Origin: Ignavibacteriales bacterium
GTDB lineage: Bacteria > Bacteroidota > Ignavibacteria > Ignavibacteriales > Melioribacteraceae
DNA: 64,000 nucleotides
Direction of reading: 5' to 3'
Assembly (NCBI GenBank): GCA_020635275.1
Contig: JACKAA010000001.1
Location: 434,001-498,000, forward strand
Positions 33,743 to 43,023 of this stretch are shown piece by piece. The number at the start of each line of letters is the position of its first letter. Position 1 is the first letter of the stretch. The position numbers and the translations under genes are program-made. The notes under the pieces were generated by a model. That model was not told where the DNA came from, did not search any database, and was given only the letters and a program-made list of their open reading frames with translations.

Positions 33743-34423
33743 TTAATGCACTAATTTATATCCAATTCCGTAAATTGTTAGAATTATACGCGGATGGTTT
33801 ATGTCATCTTCAATTTTTTGACGCAATTTTAATATGAAGTTATCAACAGTTCTGGTTGTAATTTTACTTTGGTGACCCCAAACATCTTTTAATAAGTCAT
33901 CTCTGGTAACTGTTTCATTTTTATGATCAAACAAATACTTTAATATTTCAAACTCACGATGAGATAAACTTACTTCGATTCCATCCGAAACAGCTAAAAA
34001 AGTTGCAAAATTAATTTTTAATCTTCCAAATGTAAGTTCTTCGGTTTGAGCTGTATTATTTTCTGATCGTCTTAATAAAGCTTTAACTCTGGCAAGCAAC
34101 TCTCTTAATCCAAAGGGTTTTGTAATGTAATCATCAGCTCCTAATTCTAAACCTAAAACTTTATCAATTTCTTCACCTTTAGCTGTAAGCAGAATAATTG
34201 GAGTATTATTACCAGCAGCTCTAGTTTTCTTACACACATCAAAGCCAGAAAGTCCGGGCATCATTACATCAAGAATAATTAGATTATATTTATTATGAAG
34301 TATTTTTTCTAAACCTATTTTTCCATCTTCTGCTTGTTCAACTTCATAACCTTCAATTTCCAGGTTATCAACCAAACCATTACGTATTGCGAGTTCATCT
34401 TCAACTACTAAAATTTTTGACAT
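33743..34423 (-). CDS. OmpR/PhoB-family response regulator, left cassette
   Basis: A 226-residue regulator. The receiver domain has the acidic pair E8/D9, phosphoacceptor D52 (LLDVMMP-type), T80 and K102 (TKPF). A winged-helix DNA-binding domain follows at about 125-226 with the recognition helix RTVDNFILKLRQKIED and the wing IYGIGYKL. It lies 11 bases after the histidine kinase stop and is transcribed with it. Its recognition helix is almost identical to that of the right-cassette regulator (43024-43698), so both may bind the same TGACAA direct repeats seen beside both cassettes. Confidence 0.95.
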   Translation of the reverse strand: MSKILVVEDELAIRNGLVDNLEIEGYEVEQAEDGKIGLEKILHNKYNLIILDVMMPGLSGFDVCKKTRAAGNNTPIILLTAKGEEIDKVLGLELGADDYITKPFGLRELLARVKALLRRSENNTAQTEELTFGRLKINFATFLAVSDGIEVSLSHREFEILKYLFDHKNETVTRDDLLKDVWGHQSKITTRTVDNFILKLRQKIEDDINHPRIILTIYGIGYKLVH

Positions 34424-34434
34424 TATTTTACCAA

Positions 34435-35991
34435 TTAAACTTTGCCATTAAAATTATTATTAAATTGTAATCTGAATGTGCTACCCTCTCCAATTTTACT
34501 TTCAACTATAACATTGCCGCTATGTTCTTTCATTATTTGCTTCACCAATGATAATCCAAGTCCGGTGCCTTTTTTTGTATTTACTAAACCGGAAGAAACT
34601 CTATAAAATTTATCAAATATTTTCTTTTGATCACTAGCACTTATACCAATTCCAAAGTCTTTTATTTCCCAAAATGGTCCAATTTCATTTTCATTTATAT
34701 TAATTGCGAATTCTTTTTTCTCATTGCAATATTTAATAGCATTATCTATTAAGTTAATTATTGATTCAGATACTGTGTCAATATCAGCAATTATATCTTT
34801 AACTTTTTCATTTTGATTTAATGAATAAGAAAATCCTTTAGACTTAATATGATACTCATAAGTTTTAAAGACATCGTCATTTATTTCTATTAAACTGCAA
34901 TTTTCATAATTAAATTTTCTTGTCTGCTGCTCCATTTTTGAAAAGTTTAAAATAGAGTTCACAATTTTACTTAATCTGTTTGTTTCATTATGAATTACAG
35001 AATAATATTCCCGTTTTTTTTCTTCAGATTTTAATCTATTTAGTGCAAGAGTTTCTGAGTACATACTTATCATCGTTAGTGGTGTTCTAAGTTCATGAGA
35101 TACGTTTGCAATAAAATCTGATTTTAGTTGAGCCAACCTTATTTCTTTGCGCAAGTTATAATAAATTAAAATGAGTCCAACTATTAATACAAAAAGCAAC
35201 AATGCAAGAACTATTAAGTTTGTATAAAATCTTTGCGAAACCAATTCTTGAATACTTCCACTTTTTAATTTTATACCTAAAGTATATCCTGGAATTAACC
35301 ACAAAGGTTTATTTATTACAATTTCAGTTGAATCAGTTACATCAGTTGAAAATATTAGATTATTTTCATTGCTTGATACAGTCAAAATAAATTCATTTCC
35401 GGCTGCTTGAGAAATTTTTGACGCTAGCGATTGCTGTATGTATCGTGCCGGATCAAATATAATTCCGCCTAAATCCCAATTTACTTCATTCTTATTTAAT
35501 GGGAATAAACATAAATATTTATTTCCCGATGTAATTTTTCCAATAGGTTCAATTCTTTGATAACCTGATTCCAAAAATTTTTGAAGTTTATCAATTAATG
35601 GTTTTCTTATTTCCAGTTCATTTCTAATTAATTCATTACTAACTAATGATTCTTGAGATTCGTTATAATAAATATTTATATCCGAAATATTTTTATCTGC
35701 AAGAAATATTGAGGAAACAACATTTTGATATTGAGAAATTATTGGATTTTGGTGAGACTTACTTTTTTCTTGTTTAAGCTGAAGCACAACATCATTTACC
35801 CAACTGCTAACTACATCTTCAGAATATTGATTAACTGAGTAAATAATAGTTTCAAGTTGCTGTAAATAAATTTTATTTATTTCTTTTTCATATTCATTTA
35901 AAGATGCAAATTGGTAAATGAAAAATGTTGATAAAGGAAGGACAAGGATTAATATTACTATTAATCCTATTTTTTTTATTGAACTTTGCAT
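34435..35991 (-). CDS. Membrane sensor histidine kinase, left cassette
   Basis: A 518-residue kinase. Transmembrane helices are at about 7-28 and 257-279, enclosing a roughly 225-residue extracytoplasmic sensor that matches no family I can name. The HisKA domain has H299 in ANVSHELRTPL. The HATPase domain has the N box (NLIDNAIKYC), DFGIGIS and GTGLGLSLVKQI. It phosphorylates the regulator encoded 11 bases downstream. The paralogue at 41455-43011 has exactly the same length, and its first 60 residues are very similar (SSIKKIG, LPL, QLNTIIFSVNQY), while the sensor loop is much more diverged. Confidence 0.95.
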   Translation of the reverse strand: MQSSIKKIGLIVILILVLPLSTFFIYQFASLNEYEKEINKIYLQQLETIIYSVNQYSEDVVSSWVNDVVLQLKQEKSKSHQNPIISQYQNVVSSIFLADKNISDINIYYNESQESLVSNELIRNELEIRKPLIDKLQKFLESGYQRIEPIGKITSGNKYLCLFPLNKNEVNWDLGGIIFDPARYIQQSLASKISQAAGNEFILTVSSNENNLIFSTDVTDSTEIVINKPLWLIPGYTLGIKLKSGSIQELVSQRFYTNLIVLALLLFVLIVGLILIYYNLRKEIRLAQLKSDFIANVSHELRTPLTMISMYSETLALNRLKSEEKKREYYSVIHNETNRLSKIVNSILNFSKMEQQTRKFNYENCSLIEINDDVFKTYEYHIKSKGFSYSLNQNEKVKDIIADIDTVSESIINLIDNAIKYCNEKKEFAININENEIGPFWEIKDFGIGISASDQKKIFDKFYRVSSGLVNTKKGTGLGLSLVKQIMKEHSGNVIVESKIGEGSTFRLQFNNNFNGKV

Positions 35992-36069
35992 TTAGTTTTA
36001 GAAAAAAATAAACAATATTATAAAAGCTAAATAAAAAACTAAACAAAAGTATTATTTCGAAAATTTAAA

Positions 36070-37884
36070 TTAACTTACTTTAACTAACTGTACAGGTTTA
36101 ATAAGATTAGCAAGCTCAAATTCAATATTTTCTAATTCAACTAAAAAATCTTCTCTTACGTCTTCAAATTTATGTTTAACATCTTCAAACAAATTCTTAT
36201 AGTAACCAATTCCTTCATTAAGATTATCAACAAATTTATTAAAGTAAGCTATTTGTTTTTCTGAAAATGGAGTTTCTACTTCTTCAATTTTATTCTTAAG
36301 ATAATCGTAATATAAGTTTAGTTCTTTCATAAATAAATTTGGTCTGTCAGTTCTGGTAATTACATTTATTCTTCCATAAATATGATCAACCATTTGTTTT
36401 AGCGAAAGTACTTTATCAAAGTAAGCTAAGTTTGGTCCAGGACAAACTGAAACACCTTCACTTCTTATATTATTATCTATACCATGTAAATGTCTTGTAG
36501 AATTAGCTAAACCAATACATAAGCATTCTTTCTCAACAATTTTTTCTTTTTCTTTTTGGTATTCAGCTAAATCAATTTTCTTAGAATCCAGTTCACTTAT
36601 TTTTAATGATTGATATTGTCTTGATGCAGTGCAAATTACTCTTTCGGTAAATTCTGTATTAAATGTTAAAAACTTTTTCGGACATGCACTTCCGGGTCTT
36701 CCTTTATTATCTAAAATCTTCTTATCAACTTCCTGTGAATTTCCCTTAACTGCATTAAATGGAACTCCTAATGGAGAAATACCACTCAAGTAAAGATCCT
36801 TTTCTTTCGCATTACATAAAAGTTCAAGTGTTTCTTCATCAACATTTGTAGCTTCAGGAACTAGTAAGAATGGTGTTCCCCAGCCAATTGAATCTAAATT
36901 ATAATGTTCCATTAAAAAATTATGTTCGGATGTTGTACCAACACCACCTTGAGCAGTTATCAATTGTGTTAATTTTGAATTTGGAACGAGTTTATTTTTA
37001 CTTTGTAAACCTTCAACAAAAATTTTATAAACTGTTTCTGTTAATTCGTTTCGTTTGTTCTTAAATTCTTCTAAAATTGGCCCCATTAAAAATCCATCAG
37101 TTGCAAAAGCATGTCCACCGCAGTTTAATCCCGATTCTATTCTATATTCTGAAACCCAAAGACCTTTTTTAGCAAGAAATTTACCTTGTATTAATGCTGA
37201 ACGATAATCACTTACTTTAATTACAATTTTCTTTTTAATATTTCCATTTTCATCGGGATAGAAATCATCAAATTTTTCTAAATAGCTGTATAATCTTGGA
37301 TTCATACCTGCTGATAAAATTAAAGATGATTCCAGGTTGCTATTTGCAAAGCCTCTTAGAGAAGCGTGTGCATCATTGAATTCATGAGGAAGTTTTTCAT
37401 TTTCTCTATAATTTTCCTTATCCAATTTTGTCATAATATTTACATCAATAGAACCAGGATTTAGATGTTCATCAAGCCAATTTCTTAATTTTTTATACAG
37501 AGTACTATCTTCAATCATTTTATTGAATTCTTCTTTAAGTGAAGCGGCATTTGGCAACATTTCAAAATATTTATGGAGTTCATCAACATTTTTATGATAC
37601 GAGTCAAGTAATTCATCATATTTTTCTTTAACAATTTTATCCATTAAATTCAGATATTCAGTAAATCTTTTAGCCCTAAAATCTTCAATTTTATCTGAAA
37701 TTGATTTAAATGGAAGTCCTAATTTTTTTGAGTAATATTCTCGCATATTTTCAGCAAGAATATCATCAACTAATGAAACTACCGAAGATATTCCATATTT
37801 TGCCACTTTAACCGGTGTATCAATTGTAAATCCAGTTCCCATAACCGGAATATGAAATGTATGTTTATTTGTTTTTTTATCCAT
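36070..37884 (-). CDS. Uncharacterised 604-residue protein with a nitronate-monooxygenase-like barrel signature
   Basis: A 604-residue soluble protein that I do not recognise with confidence. The start (FHIPVMGTGFTIDTPVKVAK) and the segments GLNCGGHAFATDG (253-265) and ITAQGGVGTTSEHN (309-322) resemble the phosphate-binding glycine loops of flavin TIM-barrel enzymes of the nitronate monooxygenase/PfaD type. A long helical insertion is at about 60-145. Five further cysteines cluster at 401, 418, 454, 456 and 481 (SACPKK, VICTAS, ECLCIG, VCPGP), a possible Fe-S or redox set. The C-terminal 100 residues look like a coiled coil. It is transcribed in the direction of the left cassette, but a terminator separates it from the decarboxylase operon. 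Confidence 0.6.
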   Translation of the reverse strand: MDKKTNKHTFHIPVMGTGFTIDTPVKVAKYGISSVVSLVDDILAENMREYYSKKLGLPFKSISDKIEDFRAKRFTEYLNLMDKIVKEKYDELLDSYHKNVDELHKYFEMLPNAASLKEEFNKMIEDSTLYKKLRNWLDEHLNPGSIDVNIMTKLDKENYRENEKLPHEFNDAHASLRGFANSNLESSLILSAGMNPRLYSYLEKFDDFYPDENGNIKKKIVIKVSDYRSALIQGKFLAKKGLWVSEYRIESGLNCGGHAFATDGFLMGPILEEFKNKRNELTETVYKIFVEGLQSKNKLVPNSKLTQLITAQGGVGTTSEHNFLMEHYNLDSIGWGTPFLLVPEATNVDEETLELLCNAKEKDLYLSGISPLGVPFNAVKGNSQEVDKKILDNKGRPGSACPKKFLTFNTEFTERVICTASRQYQSLKISELDSKKIDLAEYQKEKEKIVEKECLCIGLANSTRHLHGIDNNIRSEGVSVCPGPNLAYFDKVLSLKQMVDHIYGRINVITRTDRPNLFMKELNLYYDYLKNKIEEVETPFSEKQIAYFNKFVDNLNEGIGYYKNLFEDVKHKFEDVREDFLVELENIEFELANLIKPVQLVKVS

Positions 37885-38012
37885 AATAAGTAAAGTTTTT
37901 TTCAGTAAAGAAGTTAGTTTGTTATAAACTTTGAAAATAAGTAAATATTTTAATAAATACTATTTTCAGGTAATTATATAGCATTTTTAATTATGATTAC
38001 ATAGGATAAAAA

Positions 38013-38035
38013 AAATCCCAACTTAGTTGGGATTT
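38013..38035 (-). terminator. Intrinsic terminator of the left decarboxylase operon
   Basis: Ten-base perfect arms AAATCCCAAC/GTTGGGATTT with a three-base loop. On the minus strand it is followed by a run of T. It lies 23 bases after the oadB stop and separates the operon from the 604-residue gene. Confidence 0.85.
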
Positions 38036-38058
38036 AAATTGAAATGATTTTATTCAGA

Positions 38059-39186
38059 TTATTGTAAAAAAGAAAGGAAAATACCTGCGGCAACTGCAGA
38101 TCCAACAACACCTGCAACATTTGGCCCCATTGCTTCCATTAATGGATTTACCTCACCATTAGTCTCATCTGAAACAAATTTTTGAACAACTCTTGCCGCC
38201 ATCGGTACAGCAGAAACACCAGCAGCACCAATACAAGGATTTATTTTATTGCCTTCTGAGATGAAAAGATTAAGAAATTTTGCAAAGAGAACTCCACCGG
38301 CTGTACTAAAAATAAACGCAACTGCTCCCATACCAAGAATTGCTAAAGTCTGTAGATTTAAGAAATACGTTGCTTCCATTGTTGCCCCAACGGCTGTTCC
38401 CAAAAATATTGTAACAATATCAATCATTGGACCGCCAGCTGTTTTCTTTAATCTTTCCGTAACTCCACTTTCACGTAATAAATTGCCGAACATAAGCATA
38501 CCAATAAGCGGAGCCGAAGATGGAATAGCCAATGAAGCGAATGCACCAGTTACCATTGGGAAAAGTAAAACTGCCCATTTTGAAACTGGTTTTGGTTTTG
38601 GCATTACTATATATCTTTCTTTTTTTGTAGTTAATAATCTCATAACCGGCGGCTGAATTATTGGAACCAATGACATATAACTATAAGCAGCTAAAGCAAT
38701 TGGGCCTAATAAATGAGGAGCTAATTTTGAAGATAAGAATATGGATGTTGGTCCATCTGCTCCGCCAATAATTCCAATTGAAGCAGCTTCCTGAGAAGTA
38801 AAACCAAAAATATATGCCGCTCCTAAAGCTGCAACAAAGATGCCTGCTTGTGCTGCAGCACCGAGTAAAAATGTTATGGGTCTGCTTAATAATGGTCTAA
38901 AATCAGTAAGAACTCCAACTCCTAAAAATATTATTGGAGGAAGCAATTCTGTTTTTATACCCATTTTATATATTAAACCGATAATTCCTTCTTCATAAGA
39001 ACCTAATTCTGCAAAAGGAAAATTTGCAATCACAATGCCAAAAGAAATTGGAATAAGCAGTAATGGTTCATATTCTTTTGTAATTGCCAAGTAGGTAAAA
39101 ATAAAAGCAATTATAAACATTACATAATTACCAAATTCTAAATGAGCAAATCCCGATTCTTGAAAAACCTTTAATATTTCCTGCAC
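38059..39186 (-). CDS. oadB: Na+-pumping decarboxylase beta subunit (OadB/MmdB family), copy 1
   Basis: A 375-residue polytopic membrane protein. It has ten or so hydrophobic segments and the family signatures KEYEPLLLIPISFGIV, PPIIFLGVGVLTDF, IGIIGGADGPTSIFLSSKLAP (Asp in the Na+ site) and SYMSLVPIIQPP. It uses the free energy of decarboxylating carboxybiotin to export Na+. The start is a GTG at 39186 with GAGGG four bases upstream. It follows the biotin-carrying alpha subunit by a few bases. Copy 2 is at 48840-49997, next to methylmalonyl-CoA decarboxylase genes. Confidence 0.95.
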   Translation of the reverse strand: MQEILKVFQESGFAHLEFGNYVMFIIAFIFTYLAITKEYEPLLLIPISFGIVIANFPFAELGSYEEGIIGLIYKMGIKTELLPPIIFLGVGVLTDFRPLLSRPITFLLGAAAQAGIFVAALGAAYIFGFTSQEAASIGIIGGADGPTSIFLSSKLAPHLLGPIALAAYSYMSLVPIIQPPVMRLLTTKKERYIVMPKPKPVSKWAVLLFPMVTGAFASLAIPSSAPLIGMLMFGNLLRESGVTERLKKTAGGPMIDIVTIFLGTAVGATMEATYFLNLQTLAILGMGAVAFIFSTAGGVLFAKFLNLFISEGNKINPCIGAAGVSAVPMAARVVQKFVSDETNGEVNPLMEAMGPNVAGVVGSAVAAGIFLSFLQ

Positions 39187-39194
39187 AATACCCT

Positions 39195-41030
39195 CTAAGA
39201 AATTGTCATAATAGGATTAGAAGAATCAACTTCATCACCAATTTTTACATTAATTTTTTCAACCAAACCAGCTTTTGGTGATTTTATATCGTGAGTTGCT
39301 TTCATAGCTTCAATTTTAGCAACAACAGTGCCTTTATCAATATGATCACCTTCTTTAACTAAAATATCAACAACATCAACAATGCCATTAAATGTTGAAA
39401 AAATAGGTTCACTTTTACCATTTGATTTTTCAGCAGATTTTGGTTTTGAATTTCCACCATTACCAATTGGTTCAATGGTTACAGTAAATGTTCTAATTTT
39501 TCCATTTTCATCAACTGTACATTTTGATATTGTTGGTCCACTTACAGAAGGAGCTGCTGCAACAACCGGTTTACTTTCAACAACTGCTGTCTTTTCTTCT
39601 TTTTTCTTTAATGGAATATCAATTTTACTTGTTCCCATTAAAAGTCTAATTCCTTCATTCAATTCCATTTTTTTACCTGGAACCATTGCAGCTAATACTA
39701 AGAAAATATTTTTATCTGTAACCGGAAGTCCTCTTTCCTCTAAAGCTTTTTTTGCCGGCTCAATATTTTTAGGAGCAGCTTCTAACGGATCGCCTTCAAA
39801 AACAGGCATATTTAATTGCTCTGAAGCAACTTTTACCACTTCCGGATCTGGAGTAAGCGGAGTTTTTCCAAAATAACCAAGAACAGCTTTACCATAACCG
39901 GCATCAATTTTTTTCCATCTACCGTACAGCACATTATTAAATGCTTGTAACCAATACTGCTGACTTCCAGGAGTAACAGAAGACCAAGCACCTCCGGCTT
40001 CAACTACAACAGGGAATTCTGCGAGTACATCACTATATTTATCCAAAATTCCTGCTTTAACCATCATGTGAACATTAGGTCCAATTGCACCACCGGGCAT
40101 TGGAAATCCTAAAACTCTTGCATCTGCAGTTGTAGTTGTAGGATTAAAATCATATTCCTGCAAACCTTCCTGCAATAAATTTTCTATTTCACCGACAGTC
40201 GATAAATCAGCATCAAGTGAATAACCAGTGCCTTTTAAAGCATGGGCAACTGAACGAATATCTGGCTGAACTGTACCGCTAGCCAAAGGTCTTATTGAAG
40301 GATCAATTCCATCACAACCACCTTCAATAGCTGCAACGTAGCATGAAACTGCAGTACTAGCAGTATCATGAGTGTGGAACCATAAAGGCATTCCTTCCGG
40401 CATTAACTTTTTCAATCCAACAGCAGTATCATAAACTGTTTTAGGATCAGTTGTACCGCTAGCATCTTTTAAGCAAATGCTATCAACATGAACATCACTT
40501 TCTAATATTTTCTTTCCAATATTTATATAAAAATCAGCAGTATGAACAGTCTCTGAATGAAATGGCAATCCCATTAAAGCAACACAAGCCTGATGATGCA
40601 TTCCGGCATCAACAATAGGTTTACCAGTTTTAACAAGATTTTCAACATCATTCATATAATCAAAATTTCTATCCCAAGTAGTTCCATACTCTTTCATTAA
40701 TTTTGCTTGAAGTTTTAATCCTTCTATTGATTGAGTGGTTAATGTTACACCAGAAACTGATCTAGTTAAAATTTGTAAATCAACATCCGGTCCAACTACT
40801 TCGCGCATTTTTTTCATATCTTCAAATGGATCTTCACCCAAATAAAAATAAGGAGCTTGATATCTTGCACCACCGCCAAATTCCATATGTCTAAAGCCAG
40901 CTTTTGCAGCGGCTTCCATTGCGGGAAGAATATCGTTTAATCTAACTTTGCCTCCAAATGCACTTTGTAAACCATCTCTAAAAGGAGTAATCATAACTCT
41001 AATTTTTTTTGCATCCTTGGTAAATATCAT
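39195..41030 (-). CDS. Biotin-dependent carboxyltransferase/decarboxylase alpha subunit, OadA-like but divergent
   Basis: A 611-residue protein. An N-terminal HMG-CoA-lyase-like barrel retains the metal ligand Asp in FRDGLQS, the carboxylated Lys in SICLKDASGTTD and the HTHD metal histidines. A helical PYC_OADA-type domain follows, then a Lys/Pro/Ala linker and a C-terminal biotinyl domain with EAMKATHD (K577). Compared with classical oxaloacetate decarboxylase or transcarboxylase 5S, it lacks the RDAHQS, RGQN and MPGGQYTNL forms and has RDGLQS, TRSVSG and MPGGAIGPN. The substrate may therefore not be oxaloacetate. It overlaps the gamma-like gene by four bases and is followed by oadB, forming a three-gene Na+ pump operon. 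Confidence 0.85.
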   Translation of the reverse strand: MIFTKDAKKIRVMITPFRDGLQSAFGGKVRLNDILPAMEAAAKAGFRHMEFGGGARYQAPYFYLGEDPFEDMKKMREVVGPDVDLQILTRSVSGVTLTTQSIEGLKLQAKLMKEYGTTWDRNFDYMNDVENLVKTGKPIVDAGMHHQACVALMGLPFHSETVHTADFYINIGKKILESDVHVDSICLKDASGTTDPKTVYDTAVGLKKLMPEGMPLWFHTHDTASTAVSCYVAAIEGGCDGIDPSIRPLASGTVQPDIRSVAHALKGTGYSLDADLSTVGEIENLLQEGLQEYDFNPTTTTADARVLGFPMPGGAIGPNVHMMVKAGILDKYSDVLAEFPVVVEAGGAWSSVTPGSQQYWLQAFNNVLYGRWKKIDAGYGKAVLGYFGKTPLTPDPEVVKVASEQLNMPVFEGDPLEAAPKNIEPAKKALEERGLPVTDKNIFLVLAAMVPGKKMELNEGIRLLMGTSKIDIPLKKKEEKTAVVESKPVVAAAPSVSGPTISKCTVDENGKIRTFTVTIEPIGNGGNSKPKSAEKSNGKSEPIFSTFNGIVDVVDILVKEGDHIDKGTVVAKIEAMKATHDIKSPKAGLVEKINVKIGDEVDSSNPIMTIS

Positions 41031-41248
41031 TTTCCATCTCCTATATTTGTAATTCTTGTACCAGGAAATTGTCTATTATAAGCTGTTGTAATTGCTGCAA
41101 TTACTGCTGCATCTTCACTTTCCTTATTATTGTTTTTTACCGGAAAAACAACCAAAAGTAACTGCATTAGTAAAGCTAAAATTGAAAGGATTATTAAAAC
41201 AGCAGCAAATGAAGAGAAACATATAATTAATAAATTCGGTTCTTCCAT
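41027..41248 (-). CDS. oadG: Na+-pumping decarboxylase gamma-like small membrane subunit
   Basis: A 73-residue protein with one transmembrane helix (about residues 8-35, LLIICFSSFAAVLIILSILALL), then a short cytoplasmic tail with AVIAAITTAYNRQF, the region that in OadG-type subunits contacts the alpha subunit. Its stop overlaps the alpha start by four bases (ATGA), and it is the first gene of the operon. Small size and low similarity are normal for this family. The identification leans on the position before the alpha and beta subunits. Confidence 0.8.
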   Translation of the reverse strand: MEEPNLLIICFSSFAAVLIILSILALLMQLLLVVFPVKNNNKESEDAAVIAAITTAYNRQFPGTRITNIGDGK

Positions 41249-41396
41249 AAAGATCTCATTTTTTACAAAATTCCATTTTTTAAAATAAATAATAATACTT
41301 GTTTATCCAATATTTTTAATACGGGAATATTTCTTTAATGCTTTTAGAATTTAAAAACATCTTTAATTAAAATTTATTGAAATACAAAAATTCTAA

Positions 41397-41424
41397 AAAT
41401 ATGCTAAATTGTAAGAGCATATTT
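41397..41424. repeat. Perfect inverted repeat in the divergent intergenic region
   Basis: AAATATGCT and AGCATATTT form a nine-base inverted repeat around a ten-base centre, about 30 bases before the right histidine kinase start and in the region shared with the divergent decarboxylase operon. TTTTAGAATTT (about 41342-41352) and AAATTCTAAAA (about 41388-41398) form a second nested pair. These might be an operator or an RNA hairpin. No function is assigned. Confidence 0.35.
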
Positions 41425-41454
41425 GAAAAAAAATCATTTTAAGTCAGTTAGCTT

Positions 41455-43011
41455 ATGCTCTCTTCAATAAAGAAAATTGGTATTGTAATTTTTATTATTG
41501 TTTTGCTTCCTCTTACGGTTTACACAGTTTATCAGTTAAATAACTTATCAGATAATGAAAAATTTTTAGAGAATGTTTACAATGAACAACTTAACACTAT
41601 TATATTTAGTGTAAATCAATATGTTGATGATCTTTTGCAGAGTTGGTCAGGTAGAATAATAAATATATACAATAATGATAATTCTGATATTCAAAATGAG
41701 TTTACAAATTTTTGCAGTTCAAACCCTTCAATTTCACTAATAATAATTAGCGATACACTTTTTTCAAATGATATAAAATTTTATTCAAAAGCTGGTCAAA
41801 ATAATTCAGAAAATGCAATTACCCGCATGCAGAATATTCTAAAAAGTAATTCAGAAAAAATTGAAAACCTCAAAAAGTTTAAAAATTTAGGCTACAACAG
41901 AATAGAAACTTTATCAAATAAGTTAGATGATACTCCGTTATTATCTTTTTTAATAAATGAAGAAAACAATATTAGAGTTGCAATTCTTGTAATAAATATG
42001 GATGAATTTATAAATAAAAACTTAGTATCTAAAATAAATTCAATATCCAGCAATGATTTAATTGTATCGGTGTTTCATAATGAAGAACTAATTACAAACA
42101 GCAGCAATAGTGAAATTCAATTTAGCGATTTAATTGAACATAAGAATATATGGAATTTCCCAAATTATTATTTAGGAGTAAGTACAACAAGTGCTACAAT
42201 TCAAGATATAGTAAAGGAAAGATCATTTATTAATATGATAATACTTGCATTGTTAAATCTTATTATAATTTCTGGCGTTATATTTTTATTTATCAGTATA
42301 AATAGAGAAATAAAACTTTCACAGTTAAAATCTGATTTTGTCTCCAATGTTTCTCATGAAATTAGAACGCCGCTTTCTTTAATTGGTATGTTTGCAGAAA
42401 CATTAGAATTACACAGAGTAACAACTGAGGAAAAAAAAGATGAGTATTATAGAATAATAAGAAAAGAAACTGAAAGACTAACACGTATTGTAAATTCAAT
42501 TTTGAATTTCTCTAAGATGGAATCAAATAGTAAGAAATACAAATTTGAAAAAAATAATTTGAACAATATCATAGATGAAGTTTTAGTTACTTACCAGCAT
42601 GAACTTAATAATGGGAAAAATATTTGTTTAATTAAAAAGTTAGATAATCTTCCGGATATTGAAATTGACAAAGAAGCAATTATGGAAGCAACTATGAATT
42701 TAATTGATAACGCAATTAAATATTGTCACGATAAGTGTGAAATAGAAATTTCAACCGGAATTAATGATAATTTTGCATATATAGAAGTAAAAGATAATGG
42801 CATTGGGATTTCAAAAGAAAATCAAAAAAAGATTTTTGAAAAATTCTTTAGAGTCACAAGTGGAAATGTTCATAATACTAAAGGGAGCGGTTTAGGATTA
42901 TCGCTTGTAAAACATATTGTTGAAGCTCATAATGGAATTATTTCGGTAGAAAGTAAATTAGGAAATGGAAGTAAGTTCAGATTAAACTTTCCAATTAACA
43001 ACTTAACTTAG
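41455..43011 (+). CDS. Membrane sensor histidine kinase, right cassette
   Basis: A 518-residue kinase of the same length and layout as the left one (34435-35991). Helices are at about 7-27 and 258-282, with an extracytoplasmic sensor between them. H301 in SNVSHEIRTPL is the phospho-acceptor. The ATPase domain has NLIDNAIKYC, DNGIGIS and GSGLGLSLVKHI. It is transcribed divergently from the decarboxylase operon and is followed 12 bases later by its regulator gene. The sensor half differs clearly from the left copy, so it may read a different signal. The ribosome binding site before the ATG is weak. Confidence 0.95.
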   Translation: MLSSIKKIGIVIFIIVLLPLTVYTVYQLNNLSDNEKFLENVYNEQLNTIIFSVNQYVDDLLQSWSGRIINIYNNDNSDIQNEFTNFCSSNPSISLIIISDTLFSNDIKFYSKAGQNNSENAITRMQNILKSNSEKIENLKKFKNLGYNRIETLSNKLDDTPLLSFLINEENNIRVAILVINMDEFINKNLVSKINSISSNDLIVSVFHNEELITNSSNSEIQFSDLIEHKNIWNFPNYYLGVSTTSATIQDIVKERSFINMIILALLNLIIISGVIFLFISINREIKLSQLKSDFVSNVSHEIRTPLSLIGMFAETLELHRVTTEEKKDEYYRIIRKETERLTRIVNSILNFSKMESNSKKYKFEKNNLNNIIDEVLVTYQHELNNGKNICLIKKLDNLPDIEIDKEAIMEATMNLIDNAIKYCHDKCEIEISTGINDNFAYIEVKDNGIGISKENQKKIFEKFFRVTSGNVHNTKGSGLGLSLVKHIVEAHNGIISVESKLGNGSKFRLNFPINNLT

Positions 43012-43023
43012 AATGAGTATAAA

